NCBI GenBank assembly: GCA_003446775.1
Contig: DMCH01000023.1
Span: 1-6,717 of the forward strand
Direction of reading: 5' to 3'
Length of the DNA: 6,717 bases
From: Chloroflexota bacterium
GTDB taxonomy: Bacteria > Chloroflexota > Dormibacteria > Dormibacterales > Dormibacteraceae
Shown here: positions 1 to 5,014 of the stretch, piece after piece
Layout of the letters: each line of letters opens with the position of its first letter
Numbering within the stretch: position 1 is the stretch's first letter
The notes under the pieces: model-generated
Database searches by the model: none
Seen by the model: only the letters and a program-made list of their open reading frames with translations
Told to the model about the DNA's origin: nothing
Translations under genes and position numbers: made by a program

Positions 1-2
1 CC

Positions 3-43
3 CGGCGCGCTGCGCGCGCCGACCTCCCCACTGCGTGGGGAGG
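3..43. repeat. Tandem double hairpin, probable dispersed intergenic repeat (copy 1)
   Basis: Two perfect hairpins stand side by side, separated by a single A at 22. The first pairs 3-10 with 14-21 (8 bp) around a TGC loop; the second pairs 23-31 with 35-43 (9 bp) around another TGC loop. The same architecture, with different stem bases, recurs at 4933-4971. The window edge cuts off any left-hand outer arm. CCTCCCC recurs at 53-59 and could compete with 23-29 for the arm at 37-43. It resembles REP/BIME-type elements or a tandem terminator of a gene lying to the left. The hairpins are seen directly; the repeat-family assignment is inference from two copies. Confidence 0.6.
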
Positions 44-132
44 CGAACTGCACCTCCCCGAATACGACTGGCGCCGCGACTTCTGATCGTAAGGAGCCCT
101 TCAGACAAGGCAAATTTCGAATCGGGCGGCCG

Positions 133-138
133 TACACT
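133..138 (+). promoter_or_regulatory. Probable -10 element (TACACT) for a leaderless GTG start at 146
   Basis: TACACT matches the TANNNT pattern of a bacterial -10 box and ends seven bases before the GTG at 146, so transcription would begin at or next to the start codon. No Shine-Dalgarno sequence is present upstream. No convincing -35 hexamer is seen at 16-18 bp spacing. The box is flanked by two copies of GCGGCCG (126-132 and 140-146), which could be an operator or chance in GC-rich DNA. Confidence 0.4.
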
Positions 139-145
139 CGCGGCC

Positions 146-1195
146 GTGACGAGCTCGCAAGTCTTGATCGGGACGATCATCGTCACTGTCGTGGTGGTGC
201 TGGGCTGCAGCATCTTCATCTTCATCGCGGCACGGCGAGCGCCGACCTCCCCGTTGAAAGCCGGAGCCCTTGGTTTGGTGATCGGCCTGCTCATTTACTT
301 CGCCGCACGAAGTGCGGGCGGCGGGCTGCCTGGCATTTTCCTTTCAGCCCTGCTCACCTGGTTCGCATTCGAGGTCGCATTCCTCCCCGTGCGCGGTATC
401 TGGCGAGCGCGCCAGCACGTCAAGGCTCGCCACGCAACCCTCGCTGGTTGTCTGACGCTCATCACCGTCTGCGGAGTCGGAGGCCTCTGGGTGCTGTTTG
501 GGACGCAGCTGCTCATCGGCGTGCTCCTGGGCGGAGGCTTCGCGGTCGTGAATCGCCGCGTGGGCTTGATCACGCTGCCTCGGCTGATCGGGCTGGAGAT
601 CTTGCCCGCGCCCGTCGGAACCGCAGCCCCCGTCCAGATGCCCCTGACCGAACACGTTTGGTGGCTGGCGGTGGTCGGGCTGGTGTGCCTGGTGGCCGGC
701 TTTGTCTTCGGGGGACTGGGCGCGGTTCGTTCACTGGAAAGCTACAGCTTTCTGACCGACATGGGATGCGCGCACCCCTGCGGCATGGTGCACGGCCTTT
801 GGGTGCAGGTCGTCCCCGATACGCACGGCAATATCGTGGCCAGGCTCGATACGGGCGCGGTCCGTCTCCACGTTCGTTTTTGGAACGACGAGGTTGGTGA
901 CAGGGTGGCAACGCCGAGCGACTTCACAGTGACCGATCGGCCCTCGATCTACTATCCGGTGACCGACCGGCCAGGGTGTGAGGCATGGCCGGCGCGCACC
1001 CTTCACCTCGATGACAACACTGGGACCATGGCGCTGTGCTTCGCGGTCACTGGATCAGACAACCTCAGCCCCGACCAGCTCGTCCTGGAGTGGGTGTATC
1101 AGGGCGTCACGGCCCCGATCCTGCTCGGCAAGCAATCACGCGGAGGCATGGGCATGAGCATTGACATCGGTTCCAGCCCGTCGCCGTCACCGTAG
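146..1195 (+). CDS. Polytopic membrane protein with C-terminal DUF4352-like beta-rich domain, function unknown
   Basis: I do not recognise this 349-residue protein as a named family. The N-terminal 195 residues hold about six hydrophobic segments (roughly residues 6-28, 38-56, 61-82, 97-117, 119-136 and 171-194), with a basic stretch (RGIWRARQHVKAR) after the third. The remaining ~155 residues are soluble and beta-rich, with four Cys (about 208, 212, 278, 298) and alternating strands resembling the DUF4352/Ig-like extracytoplasmic fold, ending in an SPSPSP tail. The frame is open back to a GTG at 35, but that codon lies inside a repeat hairpin and would add an arginine-rich leader before the first membrane segment. 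GTG 146, just after a TACACT box, is preferred. The 9-bp gap to the next gene suggests a linked role at the envelope. Reality as a gene is fairly sure; function is unknown. Confidence 0.75.
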   Translation: MTSSQVLIGTIIVTVVVVLGCSIFIFIAARRAPTSPLKAGALGLVIGLLIYFAARSAGGGLPGIFLSALLTWFAFEVAFLPVRGIWRARQHVKARHATLAGCLTLITVCGVGGLWVLFGTQLLIGVLLGGGFAVVNRRVGLITLPRLIGLEILPAPVGTAAPVQMPLTEHVWWLAVVGLVCLVAGFVFGGLGAVRSLESYSFLTDMGCAHPCGMVHGLWVQVVPDTHGNIVARLDTGAVRLHVRFWNDEVGDRVATPSDFTVTDRPSIYYPVTDRPGCEAWPARTLHLDDNTGTMALCFAVTGSDNLSPDQLVLEWVYQGVTAPILLGKQSRGGMGMSIDIGSSPSPSP

Positions 1196-1198
1196 AGT
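1193..1198 (+). promoter_or_regulatory. Possible -10 element (TAGAGT) overlapping the upstream stop codon
   Basis: TAGAGT starts with the TAG stop of the preceding gene and ends six bases before the GTG at 1205, the same geometry as at 133 and 3171. No Shine-Dalgarno lies before this GTG. A perfect TTGACA occurs at 1161-1166, but the 26-bp gap to TAGAGT is too long for a standard sigma-70 promoter, so the pair cannot be claimed. Co-transcription with the upstream gene remains possible. Confidence 0.3.
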
Positions 1199-1204
1199 TC
1201 GCGC

Positions 1205-2503
1205 GTGGCCGCGCCATCCGGCGCTCTGACTAGCGGTTCACCGGCCCGGCTCTGGGGCGCGGGCCTCGCGAGCCGCCCCTTCCGGAGCGTCCTTCTGGTG
1301 CTGGCCGGGGTGCCGATTGGGCTGGCGTACATCTGGTACGGGATCGTCTGGCCGCTCATCTCGGACCAGACCAACGACTTCCGCCAGGTCTACATGGCGG
1401 GCGCCGGCGCGCTGGCCGCCGGCGCCGATCCTTATCAGTGCACGACCGGCGTGTGTGCAGGGCATTTGCAGGGCTACCTCGGCGCGTGGGGCTCGGCTTA
1501 TCCGCCCTTCTATCCGCCTTTTCCGCTCTGGCTGCTCGAGCCCTTCACCGGCTTCGACCCCCGGGTGGTCGACGGTGTCGCGCTTCTTGCCGCCAGCGCG
1601 TTCCTTGCCTTTTTCATCTGGATCGTGCTGCGGACGCTTCAAGTGCGCGACTGGCAGTTCGCGGCGCTGGCGGTGCTGCTCAGCATCAGCTTCGCCCCCA
1701 CCCTGACCGAGATCCAGAACCGAAACTTCCAGATCCTCGTGCTCGCCTTGAGTGGCGTCGTGCTGGCGGCCTGGCTGCGCGGCGACCGCTGGTGGGGCGG
1801 GGCGGCGCTTGGCTTCGGGCTCGCGATCAAGCTGGTGCAAGCGCCTCTGCTGCTGCTCAGCCTGTGGGGCCGCCGATGGTTCGCGGTCGCCGCCGCCATC
1901 GGCACGTGGGCGCTTCTCTGGGCGGTCGGGGCGCCGCGGTATTTACCGGAGTATCTCTTCCAGGTCCTGCCTGCGGTGGGGCGCGGAACCGGCGAGGAGA
2001 TGAACGTCGCGCCGATGGCAGCGCTCGCGAGGTTGCTGCACCCGGGCAGCCTCTACAAACAGGGGACAGGTGTCGACTCGGTGGTGCTCGCCCTGACGGC
2101 GCTGGCCGCAGTGGTCGTGGTCGTGGTGACGCTGCGCCGCCTCGGTGCTCCGAGAACTGACCGCGCCGGCCGCGCGCTGGAGATGGCGGCCGCATTCGCC
2201 GTATCTCCGCTTCTGCTGACCGTGGTCTGGGCCGGCCAGCTGGTCCTGCTGCTCGTGCCCATCATCGTGCTGCTTGACTTTGGCCTACGGCGAGGATCGA
2301 GGGGCCTGGTGGCGGCGGTCGCGGTCGCGTGGTTCTTGATGGGGCCGGCGTACCTCGCCTTCACCAACGCGTTCGCGGCCGGATTTGGATTTCCACTCCT
2401 GTTCGACGTCTGGTCGGACTCGGCCATGGCCGGGGTCGTCGTGCTCTGGCTCGCGTCGCTGCACGCACTGCGTCTTGGTCGACCGTTACCCATTTCGGGC
2501 TGA
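1205..2503 (+). CDS. GT87-family (DUF2029) polyprenyl-phosphate-dependent membrane glycosyltransferase
   Basis: This 432-residue protein is strongly hydrophobic, with about ten membrane segments, and fits the GT-C type GT87 family. Known members use a polyprenyl-phosphate sugar donor, often mannose, to extend lipid-linked glycans on the outer face of the membrane. Family-like signs are the N-terminal acidic motif after the first helix (NDFRQVY, residues 57-63, with candidate catalytic Asp58), the GADPY segment (73-77), an aromatic-Pro loop (YPPFYPPFPLW, 99-109), the NFQILVLAL helix (174-182), and the GFGLAIKLVQAPLLLLSLWGRRW block (203-225) typical of this family. Length is usual for GT87. The GTG start follows the previous stop by 9 bp and lacks a Shine-Dalgarno; a leaderless start or coupling would explain it. 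Donor and acceptor are not readable from sequence. The coding call is sure and the family call is fairly sure. Confidence 0.85.
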   Translation: MAAPSGALTSGSPARLWGAGLASRPFRSVLLVLAGVPIGLAYIWYGIVWPLISDQTNDFRQVYMAGAGALAAGADPYQCTTGVCAGHLQGYLGAWGSAYPPFYPPFPLWLLEPFTGFDPRVVDGVALLAASAFLAFFIWIVLRTLQVRDWQFAALAVLLSISFAPTLTEIQNRNFQILVLALSGVVLAAWLRGDRWWGGAALGFGLAIKLVQAPLLLLSLWGRRWFAVAAAIGTWALLWAVGAPRYLPEYLFQVLPAVGRGTGEEMNVAPMAALARLLHPGSLYKQGTGVDSVVLALTALAAVVVVVVTLRRLGAPRTDRAGRALEMAAAFAVSPLLLTVVWAGQLVLLLVPIIVLLDFGLRRGSRGLVAAVAVAWFLMGPAYLAFTNAFAAGFGFPLLFDVWSDSAMAGVVVLWLASLHALRLGRPLPISG

Positions 2504-2508
2504 GCCCG
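2496..2508 (+). terminator. Small hairpin at the end of the glycosyltransferase gene, weak terminator candidate
   Basis: CGGGC (2496-2500) pairs with GCCCG (2504-2508), and the loop is the TGA stop codon itself. Only two T follow, so intrinsic termination would be weak. The stem is short and chance is likely in GC-rich DNA. Confidence 0.2.
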
Positions 2509-2600
2509 TTAAGCCTGGCTGAGGGGGTCGTCGCTGGACGTGGAGGGCGGTGCCTATGGAGATGATTTAGAGAACCAGGGGGTCCACTCGTTTCATCACT

Positions 2601-2605
2601 AGGAG
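2601..2605 (+). promoter_or_regulatory. Shine-Dalgarno AGGAG for the secreted protein at 2611
   Basis: AGGAG lies five bases before ATG 2611 and fixes that start. This contrasts with the SD-less genes around it. No clear -35/-10 pair was found in the 107-bp gap from 2504 to 2610. Confidence 0.75.
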
Positions 2606-2610
2606 TCCGG

Positions 2611-3132
2611 ATGTTCAATCTCAAACGTTCTGTACTCGCGGCCGGCTTCATGGCGGTCGCAGCCCTAGCAAGCGCGTCAGTGTCGGCCCAGGCCGCCGGC
2701 GGTGGCGGCGGCGTTGGAGGTATCGATGCCCTGACGATCTCACCGGACGCTACCTTGGTCGCCAAGTTGGCAGTGAGCGTCACCGTCACCTACACGTGCC
2801 GGCCGGTCTTCGATCCCAGCACCAACACCTTCGTCGTCATCATGTCGAGCAGCGCCTTCGTTTCCGTCCAGGAGAGGACCGGCAACGATGTCGCGAACGG
2901 TTCTGGCATCGCAAACGGGACCGCCGTTTGCGACGAGGGGCTCGCTCCAACACCCACAGTCAACAGCATCACCGTTCTGGTCCAGCCCACCACCTTTCCC
3001 ACCAGCAGCGGGCCCTTCAAGAATGGCACTGCGCTTGCAAGCACCAGCGTGATCGCATGCCCAAACTCGTTCTTTCCGCTGCCGTGTGATTTCGGCAGCG
3101 CCGGACCTACGGTCATCTCGATCAAGTCGTAG
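2611..3132 (+). CDS. Small secreted protein with four cysteines, beta-sandwich-like, function unknown
   Basis: This 173-residue protein begins with a classical signal peptide: basic FNLKR, a hydrophobic core at residues 8-23, and a probable cleavage after SAQA (near residue 28). A Gly-rich linker (GGGGGVGG, 30-37) follows. The mature part is rich in Thr, Ser and Val in alternating hydrophobic strands, with four Cys (63, 107, 150, 159) that could form two disulfides. Phrases such as SPDATLVAKLAVSVTVTYTC and FKNGTALASTSVIAC resemble Ig-like secreted proteins annotated as hypothetical in actinobacteria; the resemblance is one of pattern only. ATG 2611 has AGGAG five bases upstream. The gene is followed by a terminator-like hairpin at 3138, so it is probably a single-gene unit. 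No sorting motif or membrane anchor is seen at the C-terminus, so it is likely exported and released. Function not recognised. Confidence 0.75.
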   Translation: MFNLKRSVLAAGFMAVAALASASVSAQAAGGGGGVGGIDALTISPDATLVAKLAVSVTVTYTCRPVFDPSTNTFVVIMSSSAFVSVQERTGNDVANGSGIANGTAVCDEGLAPTPTVNSITVLVQPTTFPTSSGPFKNGTALASTSVIACPNSFFPLPCDFGSAGPTVISIKS

Positions 3133-3137
3133 CCTCT

Positions 3138-3168
3138 GGGAGCCCGCCGCCACAAGTGGCGGGCTCTC
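3138..3168 (+). terminator. Terminator-like hairpin after the secreted-protein gene
   Basis: Positions 3138-3148 pair with 3158-3168, giving an 11-bp stem with one G-U pair and a nine-base loop that can add two inner pairs. It starts five bases after the stop at 3132. No T tract follows, so it may end transcription without a U tail or protect the 3' end. It also contains the GTG at 3156, which is why that codon is rejected as the start of the methyltransferase. Confidence 0.55.
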
Positions 3169-3170
3169 GT

Positions 3171-3176
3171 CATAAT
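3171..3176 (+). promoter_or_regulatory. Probable -10 element (CATAAT) for a leaderless GTG start at 3183
   Basis: CATAAT differs from TATAAT at one base and ends six bases before GTG 3183. No Shine-Dalgarno is present. The -35 position at 17-bp spacing falls inside the preceding hairpin (about 3148-3153) and does not match TTGACA. Confidence 0.45.
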
Positions 3177-3182
3177 GCCGCC

Positions 3183-3929
3183 GTGCCTCGGGGGCCGGCG
3201 CTGCCGCTGGACGTTCAGAACTCGTACCGGGTCCGCTATCGGGCCATGCGGCCAGGCTGGACCTCGAGCGGCGAGCAGCTCGAAGCGCTCGTAAGGAGCT
3301 ATCTGACCGCGGACAGCACTGTTATGGATCTCGGGTGCGGGCGCGGCGGAGTGGTCGAGCTGTTCTGGCGGGACGTAAAGCTGGCGGCAGGGGTCGACCC
3401 CGACGTGCCGTCGCTCGCCGAGCATCGCGCGCAAGGCATGCCCGTGGTGACCGGCCGGGGCGAGCAATTGCCCTTCGCCGGCGAGTCGTTCGACCTCATC
3501 GTGTGCATCTGGGTGCTGGAGCACCTGCGCAGCCCGGAGGGCGTGCTGAGCGAGGTGCGTCGTGTGCTGCGGCCCGGCGGTCACTTCGTGTTCCTCACCC
3601 CCAATCTTCAGAACCCGCTGCTGGCCTTCAATCGACTGGGACGGTTGTTGCCGCAGCTGCAGCGCCGGTTGGTGCCGCGGCTTTACGGCCGCGTCGAGGC
3701 GGACACGTTCCCAGTCCAGTACCGGGCCAACACCGCCAGCGCGATTCGCACGCTGGCGGCGCGCACCGGCCTGCAGATCGCCGATCTCCGCACGATCCCC
3801 GATCCCACCTACCTCGCCTTCAACCGCTTCATGTTTCGCGCGTCGGTGATCTCAGAAAGGCTGCTGCCTCGCGGTTGGGGCGTTCACCTGCTGGGAGACT
3901 TGATCCGGCCGGTCGTTACGAGCTCCTGA
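3183..3929 (+). CDS. Class I SAM-dependent methyltransferase (Methyltransf_11 type)
   Basis: This 248-residue protein has the Rossmann-fold signature of SAM-dependent methyltransferases. Motif I is VMDLGCGRGG (residues 47-56), the acidic end of strand 2 is GVDPD (70-74), followed by GRGEQLPF (91-98), then the FDLIVCIWVLEHL segment (103-115), the LRPGG turn (129-133) and TPN (139-141). The C-terminal ~100 residues (FNRLGRLLPQLQRRL and onward) are family-variable and probably shape the acceptor site. Such enzymes methylate lipids, quinones, sugars or small molecules; the acceptor cannot be read. The frame opens further upstream at GTG 3156, but that lies inside the terminator hairpin; GTG 3183 follows a CATAAT box. 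Its 3' end overlaps the convergent gene by 14 bp. No membrane segment or signal peptide is seen, so it is likely cytoplasmic. Confidence 0.88.
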   Translation: MPRGPALPLDVQNSYRVRYRAMRPGWTSSGEQLEALVRSYLTADSTVMDLGCGRGGVVELFWRDVKLAAGVDPDVPSLAEHRAQGMPVVTGRGEQLPFAGESFDLIVCIWVLEHLRSPEGVLSEVRRVLRPGGHFVFLTPNLQNPLLAFNRLGRLLPQLQRRLVPRLYGRVEADTFPVQYRANTASAIRTLAARTGLQIADLRTIPDPTYLAFNRFMFRASVISERLLPRGWGVHLLGDLIRPVVTSS

Positions 3930-4476
3930 TATCGCCTGAGTTGCCGCCCTGGTCCGCCGACGCGTTGTGCCACTCGCGCTGGATCAGGTCAGGTCCGTTG
4001 GCGTGGTATGTGAACCCGAAGCTGGTGACGTCGTACGTCGCTCCACTTCCGTAAACAGTGGTGACGAATCCGGCGGTGGTGCCGCAGCCCGAGTCGCAGG
4101 TGGCGCCGGGATTGAAGGTTCCACCCGAAACCACGACCAGGAAGTTGCCGTTGAAGCTGCCGGTGACTCCGGCCATGATCGTGCTGCCGGCGATACCGGT
4201 TGGATCACACGCATCGGGGCTGGGTCCGGCCACCGTCACGAACCGGCCGGCGATGAACCGCTCGGTAACGCTGTAGGTCCCATCCGCGTTGGCAGCGGTG
4301 GCGGCATCGAAAACGCGCATGTACGTGTCATTGGCCCAGTCGGGGCCACACGTGCCTGAGTCACCGGATCCGCTGTTGATGGGCCCGAAGTGGACGGAAT
4401 CCTGTCCGGCCATCACGGTCGCGGGCGCCACCGCGAGGGCCAGGATCGATATCGCTAACGACAGCCAACGTTTCAT
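3916..4476 (-). CDS. Small secreted protein with four cysteines, function unknown
   Basis: This 186-residue protein has a clear signal peptide: MKRW, a hydrophobic core at residues 5-17, and a likely cleavage after VMA at residue 23. The mature part is rich in Gly, Ser, Thr and aromatic residues with alternating beta-type hydrophobicity, and has four Cys (43, 90, 127, 131), enough for two disulfides. Features include CGPDWAND (43-50), YSVTERFIAGRFVTVAGPSP (68-87) and GSFNGNFLVVVSGGTFNP (106-123). I recognise no named family. ATG 4476 has AGGAGA eight bases upstream. Upstream and divergent is the 97-residue membrane protein; downstream it runs 14 bp into the methyltransferase on the other strand. 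It probably acts outside the cell or in the cell wall. It resembles the other secreted protein here (2611) in size, signal peptide and Cys count but not in visible motifs. Confidence 0.75.
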   Translation of the reverse strand: MKRWLSLAISILALAVAPATVMAGQDSVHFGPINSGSGDSGTCGPDWANDTYMRVFDAATAANADGTYSVTERFIAGRFVTVAGPSPDACDPTGIAGSTIMAGVTGSFNGNFLVVVSGGTFNPGATCDSGCGTTAGFVTTVYGSGATYDVTSFGFTYHANGPDLIQREWHNASADQGGNSGDIRSS

Positions 4477-4484
4477 GGTTTGTT

Positions 4485-4490
4485 TCTCCT
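4485..4490 (-). promoter_or_regulatory. Shine-Dalgarno AGGAGA for the minus-strand secreted protein
   Basis: Read on the minus strand, AGGAGA sits eight bases before ATG 4476 and decides that start. Confidence 0.75.
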
Positions 4491-4547
4491 CGTGAGTCCC
4501 CCAACCCTAGCTCCGCACGCCCGGATCTGCGGCGGGCCTGTTAATTC

Positions 4548-4553
4548 ATTATG
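4548..4553 (-). promoter_or_regulatory. Possible -10 element (CATAAT) for the minus-strand secreted protein
   Basis: CATAAT on the minus strand lies about 70 bases before ATG 4476, in the AT-richest part of the divergent gap. The -35 at 16-17 bp spacing would be TTTCTT or GTTTCT (about 4570-4576), which is weak. It would give a leader of roughly 65 bases ending in a Shine-Dalgarno. Confidence 0.35.
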
Positions 4554-4583
4554 TGCCTGCACAGACCTGAAGAAACATTTATT

Positions 4584-4612
4584 TTGACGCAGGGGGGCCA
4601 GCCGGAGATAAT
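4584..4612 (+). promoter_or_regulatory. Sigma-70-type promoter (TTGACG, 17 bp, GATAAT) for the leaderless gene at 4619
   Basis: TTGACG (4584-4589) and GATAAT (4607-4612) are separated by 17 bp, the optimal spacing, and each differs from the consensus by one base. The -10 box ends six bases before ATG 4619, so the transcript should start at or within a base or two of the ATG. A GGAG at 4604-4607 is too far from the ATG for a standard Shine-Dalgarno and would lie upstream of the transcript start. This is the strongest promoter in the window. Confidence 0.7.
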
Positions 4613-4618
4613 GCGCGC

Positions 4619-4912
4619 ATGAGTATTAGCGAGATTCTGCAGATCATCGCGTTGATAGTCTTCATCATCGCTGCCGTCGGCTGGTCTTGGGGGAAGACCG
4701 ACCTGATCGCCATCGGCCTGGCGCTGTGGGTGCTTTCGCTGCTGCTCGGGGGCCGGCTCTCGAACTTGACCCTGAGCACGATCCTTCTGATCCTGGCCTT
4801 CATAGCCTTCGTCCTCGCCGCCGTCGGGTGGGGCTACAAGAAAGTCGGCTTGATAGCTGTCGGGCTAGCGCTGTGGGCGGCTTCGGTCGTGCTGCCCATG
4901 ATCATTCACTAG
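4619..4912 (+). CDS. Four-helix small membrane protein made of two tandem two-helix repeats
   Basis: This 97-residue, almost wholly hydrophobic protein has four membrane helices (about 6-22, 27-44, 54-71, 76-96). Residues 6-43 and 55-92 are an internal repeat with a period of 49 residues: 22 of 38 positions are identical by hand count, without gaps. Shared marks are the AAVGW end of the first helix, a Lys in the short turn (K26 and K75), and LIAxGLALW in the second helix. Small two-helix proteins with this pattern occur as hypothetical proteins in soil bacteria, so a fusion of a duplicated ancestor is likely. The turns between helices carry Lys and Asp, and an Arg-containing linker (GGRLSNLT, 44-51) joins the units. 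The gene has a strong leaderless promoter and no partner in the same direction. Function unknown; membrane location is sure. Confidence 0.75.
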   Translation: MSISEILQIIALIVFIIAAVGWSWGKTDLIAIGLALWVLSLLLGGRLSNLTLSTILLILAFIAFVLAAVGWGYKKVGLIAVGLALWAASVVLPMIIH

Positions 4913-4922
4913 AGAGCTCGTT

Positions 4923-4981
4923 TCTCCCCTCACCCCCGCTGCGCGGGGGAGCTCCCCGCATGGCGGGGAGCCCAGGGGAGA
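4923..4981. repeat. Double hairpin inside an outer stem, probable dispersed intergenic repeat (copy 2)
   Basis: An outer stem pairs 4923-4930 with 4974-4981 (8 bp). Inside are two perfect hairpins: 4933-4939 with 4943-4949 (7 bp, TGC loop) and 4951-4959 with 4963-4971 (9 bp, ATG loop), separated by one A at 4950. Folded, this is a three-way junction. It sits between two convergent genes, 10 bases after the stop at 4912 and 33 bases past the stop of the minus-strand lipoprotein gene, so it could work as a bidirectional terminator or mRNA 3'-end protector. Its layout matches 3-43 while the stem bases differ. No T tract is present on either side. Confidence 0.65.
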
Positions 4982-5014
4982 CCAGCGCGGCCAGCCGACA
5001 GTACAGACAATTGA

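Noticed and set aside
35..145. Upstream extension of the first gene to GTG 35
   Set aside because: The codon sits in a hairpin arm of the repeat, and the added 37 residues are Arg/Pro-rich and precede the first membrane segment. GTG 146 has a -10 box at the right distance.
1161..1198. TTGACA at 1161 with TAGAGT at 1193 as a full sigma-70 promoter
   Set aside because: The spacer is 26 bp, well outside 15-20 bp. TTGACA here also encodes an Ile-Asp-Ile stretch and is probably chance.
1238..1840. Long minus-strand frame opposite the glycosyltransferase
   Set aside because: Its product is charged and low in hydrophobic structure, with no motif, as expected for a shadow of high-GC coding DNA. Similar antisense frames at 344-655 and 2790-3584, and the plus-strand one at 5147-5884, were rejected for the same reason.
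3156..3182. Upstream start of the methyltransferase at GTG 3156
   Set aside because: It lies inside the terminator-like hairpin of the previous gene and adds only nine unmotivated residues.
87..3299. Shared 11-mer TCGTAAGGAGC at 87-97 and 3289-3299
   Set aside because: No extended similarity on either side, and one copy is inside the methyltransferase coding region; chance is likely.
4604..4618. GGAG at 4604 as Shine-Dalgarno for the gene at 4619
   Set aside because: Spacing of 11 bases is long, and it overlaps the -10 box of a well-formed promoter, so it would not be in the transcript.
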